A stretch of DNA of 35,444 nt from Rhodanobacter fulvus Jip2. Lineage in GTDB: Bacteria; Pseudomonadota; Gammaproteobacteria; Xanthomonadales; Rhodanobacteraceae. Location: NCBI RefSeq assembly GCF_000264315.1, contig NZ_AJXU01000033.1, positions 1 through 35,444 on the forward strand. The letters are read 5' to 3'. The notes below the pieces were generated by a model. That model saw only the letters and a list, made by a program, of their open reading frames with translations. It had not been told where the DNA came from and did no database searches. How positions within the stretch are numbered: position 1 is the first letter of the stretch; every line of letters begins with the position of its first letter. Shown piece by piece: positions 1 to 7,868 of the stretch. Both the position numbers and the translations under genes were made by a program.

Positions 1-5
1 GGGCA

Positions 6-30
6 GCTTCCCCCGCTACGCGGGGGAAGC
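6..30. repeat. Perfect 11-bp inverted repeat (hairpin) downstream of the M61 peptidase
   Basis: Arms 6-16 (GCTTCCCCCGC) and 20-30 are exact reverse complements around a 3-nt loop. The hairpin lies 12 nt beyond the stop of the minus-strand peptidase gene. It could terminate that transcript, but no T-tract follows on either strand within the visible window. It may equally be a short intergenic palindromic repeat. Confidence 0.5.
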
Positions 31-42
31 GAAGCACAATCT

Positions 43-1941
43 TCAGCGTGCCTTGAGCAGCTTGCCCAGCGTGTCCGGCTTGCTGTCGTCGCGCACCAGG
101 TGCGGGTACTTCAGGCCGCCGTGGTAGTCGATGCGCACGGTCTTGTACTCGTCGAAGTTCTTCACCAGCAATTCCACCGGCTGGCTCTTGTCCTTCGCCG
201 CGGCGGTGATCGCGTCCTTCAGTGCATCGGCGTCGTACTCATGGTTGTTGACCGCCACCACGGTCATGCCGGGGGAAATGCCGGCCTTGAACGCGGGGCT
301 GTCCCACAGCACGTCGCCGATGGCGCCGCTCTTGCCGATCGACAAGCCGATCGAATAGGTGAGATCGGCGGAATGCCGGCGTGCCTCGATGGCCTTCACC
401 ATGTCGGATGGCTTGTCGTCGTAGACCAGCTTCCAGCCGTGCCCCTCGACGCCGCCGATCAGCGGGCCGTGGCCGTCCAGCCGCGTGCGCAGGTAGCTGT
501 TCCAGTCATACGGCTGGATGTCGTTGAGGGTCTTGACCACATCCTCGAACACGTAGGTGTTGACGCCCCAGTCGCCGTCGTTCATGCCGAAGAAGGCCTT
601 GGCGAAATCGTCGATGGAGTGCTTGCCACGGCTGAGGTCGCGCAGCTTGGCGTCCACGTCCAGCCAGATCATCTGGCCGCCGGAGTAGTAATCCTCGCTG
701 GCTTGGTAGTTGCGGTACGGCAGCGGTGCGCGCTGGGCGATGATCGGGTCGTTGGTGGTGTCCTGCAGGTTGCGCCAGCTGGCCAGGCCCGGGCGGCCGC
801 GGTCGTAGCGCGCGGCCACCTCGGCCAGTGCGTCGCGCGTCTGCGCCTCGCTCCACAGGCCCGAGCGCGCGGCCATCACGAAGCCCCAGAACTGGGTCTG
901 GCCTTCGTACACCCACAGCAGCGAATCCTCCATCGGCACGTTGAAGCTGGGCGTGGTGAGGTCGGCGCCGCGGCGGTATTTGCCGTCCCACGAGTGGTTG
1001 AATTCGTGCGGCAGCAGGTCGCGGTCCAGCACGTTCTTGTCCCACTCGGTGAAGTAGCCGGTGCCCACGCCGTTCTCGCTGGAACGGTGATGCTCCAGGC
1101 CGTTGCCGCTCATCTTGTCGCTCAGCGAGAACAGGAAATCGTAGTGGTTGTAGTGGCGCGCGCCGTACAGCTTGTACATCTGCTGCACCAGGTTGCGGTG
1201 CACTTTCAGCTGCTCCGGCGTGATCTCCAGATACTTCGGCGCATCGGCCACGATGTTGAGATGCACCGGCACCTTGGCGCCCGGGTCCAGGTCCACGCGC
1301 TTGAAGTACTTGCCCGCGTAGATCGGTGAATCGACCAGATTGTCGTAGCTGATCGGCTTGAAATGCACGGTGTCGCCGTCACGCGAGGCCACTTCCAGCG
1401 CACTGCCGAACTGCCAGCCGGCGGGGAATTTCACGCTGGTCTGCGCGGTGATGCCCTTGGTGGCGTAGCCGGCCGGGTACAGCGAACTCGCGTTCCACTG
1501 CAGGTTCAGCATTTCCGGCGTCATCACCACGCGGCCCTGGTTTTTTTCCTGCGGCGAAAGGAACTGGAACGCCACCTCCACGCTGCTGGCGCCAGCCGGC
1601 ACATCGACGTGGAACGCGTAGACGTTCAGCGTGTCGCGCTTCCACGGCAGCGTCTTGCCGTTGGCGGTCACTACCAGCCCGGCCAGCTTGTCGATCGGCC
1701 CGGTCGGCGAATGGTTGCCCGGCAGCCACTGCGGGTACAGCAGGGTCAGCGGACCGGGCTGCGCCGGGATGACCTCGTGCACGCGGAAGATGCGATGGGC
1801 CACGTCGGTGGCATCCACATTGATCTGCACGGTGCCCTCGAACGGCACGTCGCGCGGCGGCGGCACATCGGCGAAGGCCGCGAAGGAACTGATCCCGAGG
1901 GCAGCGGCGGCGAGGGCTGAGGTGAGGCAGGTGAGTTTCAA
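43..1941 (-). CDS. Periplasmic M61-family metallopeptidase with C-terminal PDZ domain
   Basis: The 632-residue protein begins with a Sec signal peptide (hydrophobic about 5-24, cleavage probably near ADVPPP). An M61 N-terminal domain follows, then the zinc site HEFNH at 312-316 (HExxH, Glu313 catalytic) with the likely third ligand Glu346 in YEGQT. A PDZ domain occupies about 520-600 (IGLSIGKSG, SPAFKAGISPGM). M61 enzymes are glycyl-type aminopeptidases, and export implies peptide trimming in the periplasm. The start is TTG at 1941, because the complementary strand reads GGAGAAG seven bases upstream and the signal peptide begins exactly there. The gene is monocistronic and divergent from the diguanylate cyclase at 2108. 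Family assignment is firm; the substrate is unknown. Confidence 0.9.
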   Translation of the reverse strand: MKLTCLTSALAAAALGISSFAAFADVPPPRDVPFEGTVQINVDATDVAHRIFRVHEVIPAQPGPLTLLYPQWLPGNHSPTGPIDKLAGLVVTANGKTLPWKRDTLNVYAFHVDVPAGASSVEVAFQFLSPQEKNQGRVVMTPEMLNLQWNASSLYPAGYATKGITAQTSVKFPAGWQFGSALEVASRDGDTVHFKPISYDNLVDSPIYAGKYFKRVDLDPGAKVPVHLNIVADAPKYLEITPEQLKVHRNLVQQMYKLYGARHYNHYDFLFSLSDKMSGNGLEHHRSSENGVGTGYFTEWDKNVLDRDLLPHEFNHSWDGKYRRGADLTTPSFNVPMEDSLLWVYEGQTQFWGFVMAARSGLWSEAQTRDALAEVAARYDRGRPGLASWRNLQDTTNDPIIAQRAPLPYRNYQASEDYYSGGQMIWLDVDAKLRDLSRGKHSIDDFAKAFFGMNDGDWGVNTYVFEDVVKTLNDIQPYDWNSYLRTRLDGHGPLIGGVEGHGWKLVYDDKPSDMVKAIEARRHSADLTYSIGLSIGKSGAIGDVLWDSPAFKAGISPGMTVVAVNNHEYDADALKDAITAAAKDKSQPVELLVKNFDEYKTVRIDYHGGLKYPHLVRDDSKPDTLGKLLKAR

Positions 1942-1965
1942 AAGCTTCTCCGGGGAAAGGGATCG

Positions 1966-1981
1966 TGTCGGGCGCCCGACA
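1966..1981. promoter_or_regulatory. 16-bp perfect palindrome upstream of the M61 gene (candidate operator)
   Basis: TGTCGGGCGCCCGACA is perfectly self-complementary and lies 24 bp upstream of the TTG start of the minus-strand peptidase. That position would overlap the promoter or 5' leader. Palindromes of this length are typical of dimeric repressor operators, but no regulator can be named from the sequence. Confidence 0.35.
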
Positions 1982-2050
1982 GGCAGCGCCGGACTCGCAG
2001 CGCAACGGTGCCACTCGGCTCGCCTGGAGCGTGCTTGGCGGCAGGCAAAA

Positions 2051-2062
2051 CTGTCATGACAG
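2051..2062. promoter_or_regulatory. 12-bp palindrome CTGTCATGACAG upstream of the diguanylate cyclase
   Basis: CTGTCATGACAG is a perfect palindrome 45 bp before the ATG of the plus-strand GGDEF gene. It shares TGTC/GACA arms with the 16-bp palindrome 70 bp away in the same divergent gap. It is a candidate operator. Its left half matches a PhoB half-site, but no second half-site is correctly spaced, so Pho control is not claimed. Confidence 0.3.
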
Positions 2063-2107
2063 AGATACGGCCCGCCGATCCTAGACCGGCGCCCCTGCGC
2101 TTAACCC

Positions 2108-3322
2108 ATGCCGAAGGTCACGACCCCATCCACTGGCATGACCTTGGCACCGTTCTTGCTGCCTCACCCTCAGTGTCTTAGCGAGTTGACCCGTTTCCGC
2201 GCCGCCTTCACCCACGAGACCTCCATGGCCGCCTTGTTCGAGAGCCGACGACATGCCGACGACGCCGACCAGCGCCGCGAATACGTTCGCTATCTGGCAC
2301 GGCAGCGCGGCCCGATGATCCATGCGCTGATGCTGGTGGCCACGCTGGCCTATGCCGTGGCGGCCATCGCCAGCACCTTCATCCGCAGCTCGGCGCTGCC
2401 GTTGCCGCTGCGACTGGCACCGCTGCTGCCACTGCTGCTGGTGGCCGTGACGGCCCGCCGCGCAAGCGAGCCACGGCACCTCAGCCTGCTCGCGCTGCTG
2501 TGCGTGCTGTTGCTGGAAGGGGGCATCAACCTCAACAGCATCGGCAGCGTCCACGGCGGATCGGGCGTGATGCCGGGGCTGCTGCTGCCGGTGGCGTCAT
2601 CGGTGATCTGGCTGGCCCGCTGGGATTTCCTCTGCGCCATGGCGCTATGTGCGCTGGGCCCGCTGCCGATGCTTTTGATCGGCGACATCGACCACACGCA
2701 GGTGGTGCAGTACCTGGTCTACATGTGCATCGCGATCATGCTGTCGACGGTGCTGCGAGCGTTCATGGCGCGCACGCTGTTTGCGCAGTTTCAACTGGAG
2801 CAGCAGCTGCGCGAGCGGGCCAATACCGACGACCTCACCGGACTGCTGCTGCGCAACCGCTTCCTTGAACTGGCGCGACGGACGCTGCGCGAGCTTCACC
2901 AGCAACAGCGGCCGGCCTGCCTGCTCTATCTGGATGCCGACCACTTCAAGCTGCTCAATGACAACCACGGTCATGCCGCCGGCGACGCCGCGCTGGTGGC
3001 GCTGTCCCGGGTGTTGCGCGGGCAGGCACGCGGCACGGATCTGCTGGCACGCATCGGCGGCGAGGAGTTTGCCCTGCTGCTGCCCGGCCTCGACCTGGCC
3101 CAGGCTTGCAGGCGCGCCGAACTGCTGCGCCAGACCGTACGCCAGGTCGAACGGCCGGACGGCCCGCTGACCATCAGCGTCGGCGTGGCCGCCTGCCACC
3201 TGCCGCACGAAAGCATCGAAGCCCTGCTGGCCCGTGCCGACCAGGCGATGCGCGAAGCCAAGCGCGAGGGCCGCGACCGGGTCATCAGCAGTCGGCACCC
3301 CGCGGCCGAACAGGTCAATTGA
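2108..3322 (+). CDS. Membrane-bound diguanylate cyclase (GGDEF domain)
   Basis: The 404-residue protein has about five to six hydrophobic segments between residues 65 and 220 and a C-terminal GGDEF domain from about 235. The active site is GGEEF at 317-321. RGTD at 308-311 lies five residues before it, so the inhibitory c-di-GMP I-site is intact. GGDEF proteins of this type condense two GTP to c-di-GMP and respond to a signal sensed by the membrane part, which is not a recognised domain here. The ATG at 2108 lacks a clear Shine-Dalgarno, and the in-frame ATG at 2225 (residue 40) is a reasonable alternative that loses no domain. The gene converges with the permease at 3363. Confidence 0.88.
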   Translation: MPKVTTPSTGMTLAPFLLPHPQCLSELTRFRAAFTHETSMAALFESRRHADDADQRREYVRYLARQRGPMIHALMLVATLAYAVAAIASTFIRSSALPLPLRLAPLLPLLLVAVTARRASEPRHLSLLALLCVLLLEGGINLNSIGSVHGGSGVMPGLLLPVASSVIWLARWDFLCAMALCALGPLPMLLIGDIDHTQVVQYLVYMCIAIMLSTVLRAFMARTLFAQFQLEQQLRERANTDDLTGLLLRNRFLELARRTLRELHQQQRPACLLYLDADHFKLLNDNHGHAAGDAALVALSRVLRGQARGTDLLARIGGEEFALLLPGLDLAQACRRAELLRQTVRQVERPDGPLTISVGVAACHLPHESIEALLARADQAMREAKREGRDRVISSRHPAAEQVN

Positions 3323-3325
3323 CGA

Positions 3326-3352
3326 CGCCCGGCGGCACCTGGCCGCCGGGCG
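3326..3352. terminator. Strong hairpin between convergent genes (bidirectional terminator candidate)
   Basis: Arms 3326-3336 (CGCCCGGCGGC) and 3342-3352 pair perfectly around ACCTG. Flanking GACGA and TCGTC can extend the stem across a 2-nt bulge. It fills the 40-bp gap between the diguanylate cyclase stop and the permease stop, where a shared terminator is expected. There is no T-tract on either side. Confidence 0.55.
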
Positions 3353-3362
3353 CCTCGTCACA

Positions 3363-4850
3363 TCACGGCTCGCGTTCCAGCCGGCTGTGCCGAATGCCGA
3401 AGCCGAAATAGATGACCAGGCCCAGCGCCATCCAGATGATGAAGCGCTCGATGGTGATCCACGGCAGGCCGCCCAGCAGGTGGAAGCGGCCATCGCTGAA
3501 CCACGGCCAGCCGATGATCAGGAACAGCGAGAACAGCATGCCGGCCGGGGCCACCAGCCACAGCGCGGGAGTGCGGAAGCCGCGCGGAAGATCCGGCTTG
3601 CGCACGCGCAACAACAGCACCGAGCCGCAGATGATGATGAACGCGGCCAGCGTGCCGATGTTCACCAGCTCGGCCACTTCGCCGATCGGCAGCGAGCCGG
3701 CCACCAGCGCGGTGAACACACCCAGGATGATGGTCGGCCGCGCCGGCGTGCCGTACTTCGGATGCACCCTGGCGAACCACTTCGGCAACAGGCCGTCGCG
3801 CGCCAGCGCAAACCAGATGCGCGCCGCGCCCAGCATGAAGGCGAACATCACGCTGGTGATGCCGGCCACCGCCGCCACCGAAATGATCCCGCGTACCCAG
3901 TGCAGGCCCAGCGCCTTGAATGCCGCATCCACCGGCGCCGGGCCTGCCAGCTGCTGGTACGGCACCATGCCGGTCAACACCAGCGACACCATCACGTACA
4001 GCGCCATCGATACCGCCAGCGACAGCAACACCGCGCGCGGCAGGTCACGCTGCGGGTTGGTCGACTCCTCCGCCGCCGTGGTCAGCGTGTCGTAACCGAA
4101 CACTGCGAAGAACACGATGCTGGACGCCGCCAGCACGCCGCCCCAGCCGTACTGGGTCAGCCCTTCGCTGGTGATCGCGGCGGGAATGAACGGGTGCCAG
4201 TTGGCGGTGTTGACGTAGAACGCGCCCACGCCGATCACCAGCGCCACGCCAATGACCTTGATCGCGACGATCACCGTATTGGCACGCGCGCCCCACTCGG
4301 TCTTCACCGTCAGCATCCAGGCGATCAGCAGCGTGATCCCCGCGGCGATCACGTTGAACACCTTGCCACTGTCGGGGTTTTTCGGGTCATAGGCGCCCTG
4401 TGCCCACACCGGCAAGTGCGCGCCGAACAATTGCTCGATCAGCGCCTGCACGTAACCGGACCAGCCGATCGCCACCACGCCCACGATCAGCGCGTATTCG
4501 ATCAAAAGGTCCCAGCCGATGATCCAGGCGAACAACTCGCCCAGCACCGCGTAGCTGTAGGTATAGGCACTGCCGGTAACCGGAATCAGGCCGGAAAACT
4601 CGGCATAGGCCAGCGCGGCGCAGGCGCTGCCAAGGCCTGCGATGAGAAAACTCAGCACCACCGCCGGGCCGGCATTGGCGGCGGCCTGCTGGCCGGCGAG
4701 AACGAAAATGCCCACGCCGACGATGGCGCCCACGCCGATCGCGGTGAGCTGCCACAAGCCCAGCACGCGACGGAAATCGCCGCGCTGCCCGGCCTCGGCC
4801 TGAAGGTGTTCGATTGATTTGTGACGTACCAGTTTGGCGATAAAACCCAT
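3363..4850 (-). CDS. APC-superfamily amino-acid permease (cationic amino-acid transporter type)
   Basis: The protein has 495 residues from the chosen start, with about 12 or more transmembrane helices. Family signatures include the first-helix motif GAIVGVGIFVLAG and the helix-6-like stretch FFAVFGYDTLTTAAEESTNP, typical of the CAT/YfnA branch of the APC superfamily. It should import an amino acid across the inner membrane by proton-coupled transport, but the substrate cannot be read from sequence. An in-frame ATG exists at 4883, but the ATG at 4850 is preferred: AAGGGG lies 9 nt upstream and the protein then starts MGFIAKLVRHKS as relatives do. It follows the phosphodiesterase gene on the same strand after 67 bp. 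Confidence 0.88.
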   Translation of the reverse strand: MGFIAKLVRHKSIEHLQAEAGQRGDFRRVLGLWQLTAIGVGAIVGVGIFVLAGQQAAANAGPAVVLSFLIAGLGSACAALAYAEFSGLIPVTGSAYTYSYAVLGELFAWIIGWDLLIEYALIVGVVAIGWSGYVQALIEQLFGAHLPVWAQGAYDPKNPDSGKVFNVIAAGITLLIAWMLTVKTEWGARANTVIVAIKVIGVALVIGVGAFYVNTANWHPFIPAAITSEGLTQYGWGGVLAASSIVFFAVFGYDTLTTAAEESTNPQRDLPRAVLLSLAVSMALYVMVSLVLTGMVPYQQLAGPAPVDAAFKALGLHWVRGIISVAAVAGITSVMFAFMLGAARIWFALARDGLLPKWFARVHPKYGTPARPTIILGVFTALVAGSLPIGEVAELVNIGTLAAFIIICGSVLLLRVRKPDLPRGFRTPALWLVAPAGMLFSLFLIIGWPWFSDGRFHLLGGLPWITIERFIIWMALGLVIYFGFGIRHSRLEREP

Positions 4851-4917
4851 AGAGCTTTTCCCCTTGCGACAATGGGTCAGCATAACAAAGGCTTTTTTCG
4901 CCGTATTTCACGCGGTT

Positions 4918-5961
4918 TCAGCGCAACGCCAGCGCCTTGCGCCCCAACGCGGGATCGTCGGTGAAGAAGCCATCGATACCGGTATCGAGATAGGCGCGGA
5001 TCTCGGCGATGGAGCCGGCCTCGTTGCAGGCCTCCGGCGCTCCGCCATCGTGAAAATCGGCGGCAATGAAGATGTTTTCCGGGCGAAACGTGTACGGCTG
5101 CACCTGCAGCCCCGCTTCGTGCGCGTCGCGCACCAGCGTGGTCGGATGCGCCAGCCGGCCATCGGCGCCGAGCGGAATGATCATGCGCGTCGGCGGCGCG
5201 ATCGCATCGGCATACGTGGCGATCCGGTGCAGGCCGGCCGGCGTGAGCATCTGCGCATAGGTCAGCGTGCCATGCGCGGCCAGCACATCCGCCGGTTGCG
5301 GATGATCGTCATCGATCAATTGCAGCAGGCTGATGTTGGCGCGTTCCGGCCCCAGCTGACGACGCAGGTACAACAGGTTGCCGATCTCGAAGGACTGCAG
5401 CTCCACCGGCGCATGGCGCGTGTAGCGGTGCGCGGCCAGGATGTCCAGCACGCGATCCTCCATCGGCAGGCCGAGCCCGCGCGAATAACTGCCGTGTTTC
5501 AGCTCGGGCATGAGGCCGATGGTTCGCCCCTGCACGTCCGCCTGGGCCGCAAGGAAGTCGATGATTTCCTCCAGCGTGGGAATCGCGAACATGCCGTCGT
5601 AGCGCGACCCGCGCAGCGGTGGCAGCCGCTCGCGGGCACGCAGCCGTTTCAGCTCGGCCAGGGTGAAATCCTCGACGAACCAGCCCTCGACCAGGTCGCC
5701 GTCGATGCGCTTGCGCGTGCGGCGGCTGGCGAACGCGCGGTGATCGGCCACGTCGGTGGTGCTGCCGATCTCGTTGCCGTGGCGCGCCACCGGCACGCCG
5801 TCGCGCGTCATCACCAGATCGGGTTCGATGAAATCGGCGCCGTCGGCAATCGCCTTGGCGTACGACGCCAGCGTGTGTTCCGGCCGCCACGCGCTGGCGC
5901 CGCGATGGGCGATCACCCGCACCTGCGCGGCGATCGGCAACGCCGGTGCCGGCGTTGTCAC
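4918..5961 (-). CDS. GlpQ-like glycerophosphodiester phosphodiesterase
   Basis: From the chosen start the protein has 347 residues and is a single GDPD TIM barrel. The catalytic signature is present: HRGAS with His19/Arg20, the FIEPDLV pair Glu46/Asp48, and His61 in VARHGNEIGSTTDVA. WFVEDFTLAELKRLRARERL matches the GlpQ branch. The enzyme hydrolyses glycerophosphodiesters to glycerol-3-phosphate plus alcohol. The start is taken as GTG at 5961 because it overlaps the phosphatase stop by 4 nt (GTGA), indicating translational coupling, and places the barrel at residue 14. The longer frame to 6057 looks like shadow sequence. With this start no signal peptide is seen, unlike periplasmic GlpQ, so location is uncertain. 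Confidence 0.88.
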   Translation of the reverse strand: MTTPAPALPIAAQVRVIAHRGASAWRPEHTLASYAKAIADGADFIEPDLVMTRDGVPVARHGNEIGSTTDVADHRAFASRRTRKRIDGDLVEGWFVEDFTLAELKRLRARERLPPLRGSRYDGMFAIPTLEEIIDFLAAQADVQGRTIGLMPELKHGSYSRGLGLPMEDRVLDILAAHRYTRHAPVELQSFEIGNLLYLRRQLGPERANISLLQLIDDDHPQPADVLAAHGTLTYAQMLTPAGLHRIATYADAIAPPTRMIIPLGADGRLAHPTTLVRDAHEAGLQVQPYTFRPENIFIAADFHDGGAPEACNEAGSIAEIRAYLDTGIDGFFTDDPALGRKALALR

Positions 5962-7706
5962 CGGGTGGTGGCGGGTGCGCCCAGCTGCCGCAGCCAGGCC
6001 TGCCGCGTGGGTCGATCCACCGGCACGCCGTCGGCATTGCAACTGCCCAGCCGGCACAGCTCGGCGCGGATCCGCGGTGCGTGCTGCACGATGACGTGGA
6101 AGATCGCGTTCTGCTCCAGCTCGCCGTGGAACGCCGCCGCGCCGGGGCCGCTGGCGAAGATCGCCACATCCTCGCCGCCATGCGTTTCACCGCCCAGCGG
6201 CACCACCGCCTCCTGCAGGTAGTCCGGATCGGTGGTGTCGATGTCAGTGAGGTCGGGCCGCCCCTTGCCGATCGCCGTGTAATGTTTCGGCTGGTGCGGG
6301 AAATGTTTCGGCCCTTCGGGCTGCTCGTCGCTGGCACCGGTGTAGCCGGGGCCGTTGGCGAAGCCCAGCGTGGTGTACGGCAAGCCGGTCGCATCGTGCG
6401 CCAGCGCCCCCGTGCTTTCCTCGTCGTAGCTGTCGGTGGTGCCGCGCACCTTGCCCAGGATCGGGTTGCCACGGCGCGGGTAGCCCGCGAAGGTCAGCGT
6501 GTGGCTGTGGTCGGCGGTCACCACGATCAGCGTATTGGCCGGGTCGGTGGCGTCCAGCGCGGCCTGCACCGCGTCGGCCAGGCTGATCGTTTCATCCAGC
6601 GCGCGGTACGCGTTGCCCGCATGCAGGGCATGGTCGATGCGACCGCCCTCGACCATCAGGAAAAAGCCGTTCGGGTTCTGCTTGAGCACGGTGATCGCGC
6701 TGCGCGTCATCTGCGCCAGGCTGGGCTCGCCGCCGGGCCCTTTCGAGCGGTCGTGTTCGTACTGCATGTGCGACGGCTCGAACAGGCCCAGCAGGCGCGG
6801 CGTGTGCGCCAGGTCCAGCGCATCGAACTGGGCGGTGTTCCAGACGTACTTTCCGTCGGGGTGTTTGGCCGTCCATTCGTCGACGAGGTTGCGGCCATCG
6901 ATGCGTGCGCCCGACTTCTTCGGATACTCCGGATCGGCCACGCCGGTGGGCAGGAAATTCCGCCGCCCGCCGCCCATCGCCACGGTGAGTCCACTGGCGG
7001 CGGGAAAGTCGATCAACTGCGTCGCGAAATCCCTGCAGCCTTCGGCGCGTGCCGCGGCCGGCATCGCCGCATCCACTTCCCAGTTGCGTTCGGGCAGGTG
7101 GCCGTACGTGGCCGCGGGCGTGGCGTGCGTGATTCGCGCCGTGGTGACCGCGCCGGTGCTCATGCCCGCCGCGGCCGCCAGTTCCAGCGTGCTCACCAGC
7201 TCCTGCCCGCGACTGGCGGCGCAGTCCTGCCGGGTCGGCACCTGCGACACGCCGATGAAGCCGGCGCGCGTCTTCACGCCGCTCATGATCGCGGTCATGG
7301 TGCCGGCCGAGTCAGGGGTCTGCTGATCGGTTTCATACGTGCGCGACAATGCGCTGAACGGAAGCTTCTCGAAACTGAGGCGATAGCTTTCGCCATCGAC
7401 GCCCTTGCGCTGGCCGGCCATCACGTGCGCGGCCGCGATCGTGGGGATGCTCATGCCGTCGCCCAGGAACACGATGACATTCTTCGCCCGCTGGCCATCG
7501 GCATGCGCCTGGGCGGAAGCCTGCGCGGCCTGTGCCGCGCCGCTGCGGAACCACCACTGCGGCGTCTCGCCCTGCGGCCGCTGGATGGCCGGTACATCGA
7601 TCGCGGCATGTGCGGACGTCGTCGACGGCGCGCTGGCGCAGGCGCCCAGCAGCGAGAGCGTGATGCCGAGGACGAAATGGCCGGCGATGGTTGGGCGATG
7701 GTGCAT
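5958..7706 (-). CDS. Alkaline phosphatase, PhoA-like, predicted lipoprotein
   Basis: The 582-residue protein has a lipoprotein signal ending in LLGAC (Cys23), so it is probably anchored in the cell envelope. Alkaline phosphatase motifs are clear: LGDGM with metal ligand Asp83, the nucleophile in TPDSAGTMTA (Ser132), VEGGRIDHALH, and ADHSH near the C-terminus. It releases phosphate from monoesters in the periplasm. The ATG at 7706 has GAGGA six bases upstream and begins the signal peptide. The frame stays open upstream across the opposite gene, but that stretch is antisense noise. It is co-transcribed with the overlapping glycerophosphodiesterase and divergent from the CpdB-like gene, which makes a phosphate-scavenging cluster. 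Confidence 0.92.
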   Translation of the reverse strand: MHHRPTIAGHFVLGITLSLLGACASAPSTTSAHAAIDVPAIQRPQGETPQWWFRSGAAQAAQASAQAHADGQRAKNVIVFLGDGMSIPTIAAAHVMAGQRKGVDGESYRLSFEKLPFSALSRTYETDQQTPDSAGTMTAIMSGVKTRAGFIGVSQVPTRQDCAASRGQELVSTLELAAAAGMSTGAVTTARITHATPAATYGHLPERNWEVDAAMPAAARAEGCRDFATQLIDFPAASGLTVAMGGGRRNFLPTGVADPEYPKKSGARIDGRNLVDEWTAKHPDGKYVWNTAQFDALDLAHTPRLLGLFEPSHMQYEHDRSKGPGGEPSLAQMTRSAITVLKQNPNGFFLMVEGGRIDHALHAGNAYRALDETISLADAVQAALDATDPANTLIVVTADHSHTLTFAGYPRRGNPILGKVRGTTDSYDEESTGALAHDATGLPYTTLGFANGPGYTGASDEQPEGPKHFPHQPKHYTAIGKGRPDLTDIDTTDPDYLQEAVVPLGGETHGGEDVAIFASGPGAAAFHGELEQNAIFHVIVQHAPRIRAELCRLGSCNADGVPVDRPTRQAWLRQLGAPATTR

Positions 7707-7762
7707 GGCGATCCTCGGTGGGCGCGCGGGACGGCGCGAGCGCGGCATGATAATCGTTGAAC

Positions 7763-7800
7763 ATGACAAATCGCGTGATGCTGCCGACCGTGACTGACAG
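7763..7800 (-). promoter_or_regulatory. Possible PhoB half-sites between phosphatase and nucleotidase genes
   Basis: Reading the minus strand, CTGTCAG (7800-7794) and TTGTCAT (7769-7763) each resemble the Pho-box half-site CTGTCAT. TATCAT follows the second as a possible -10. Their spacing of 31 bp is not the canonical 11-bp repeat, so this is only a suggestion, encouraged by the phosphate-scavenging function of both flanking genes. Confidence 0.2.
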
Positions 7801-7868
7801 CATTGGCGCCGGCGCCGCCGCATGCCTATCCTGCCGCTTTGCGCCCGGACGGCGCACGGACCTCCCCC

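Noticed and set aside
3234..4817. 527-residue plus-strand ORF opposite the permease
   Set aside because: His/Arg/Gln-rich antisense shadow of a clear membrane transporter gene.
5962..6057. N-terminal extension of the glycerophosphodiesterase into the phosphatase gene
   Set aside because: Arg/Ala-rich sequence overlapping the phosphatase coding region; it is not a signal peptide, and GTG 5961 with the GTGA overlap is the better start.
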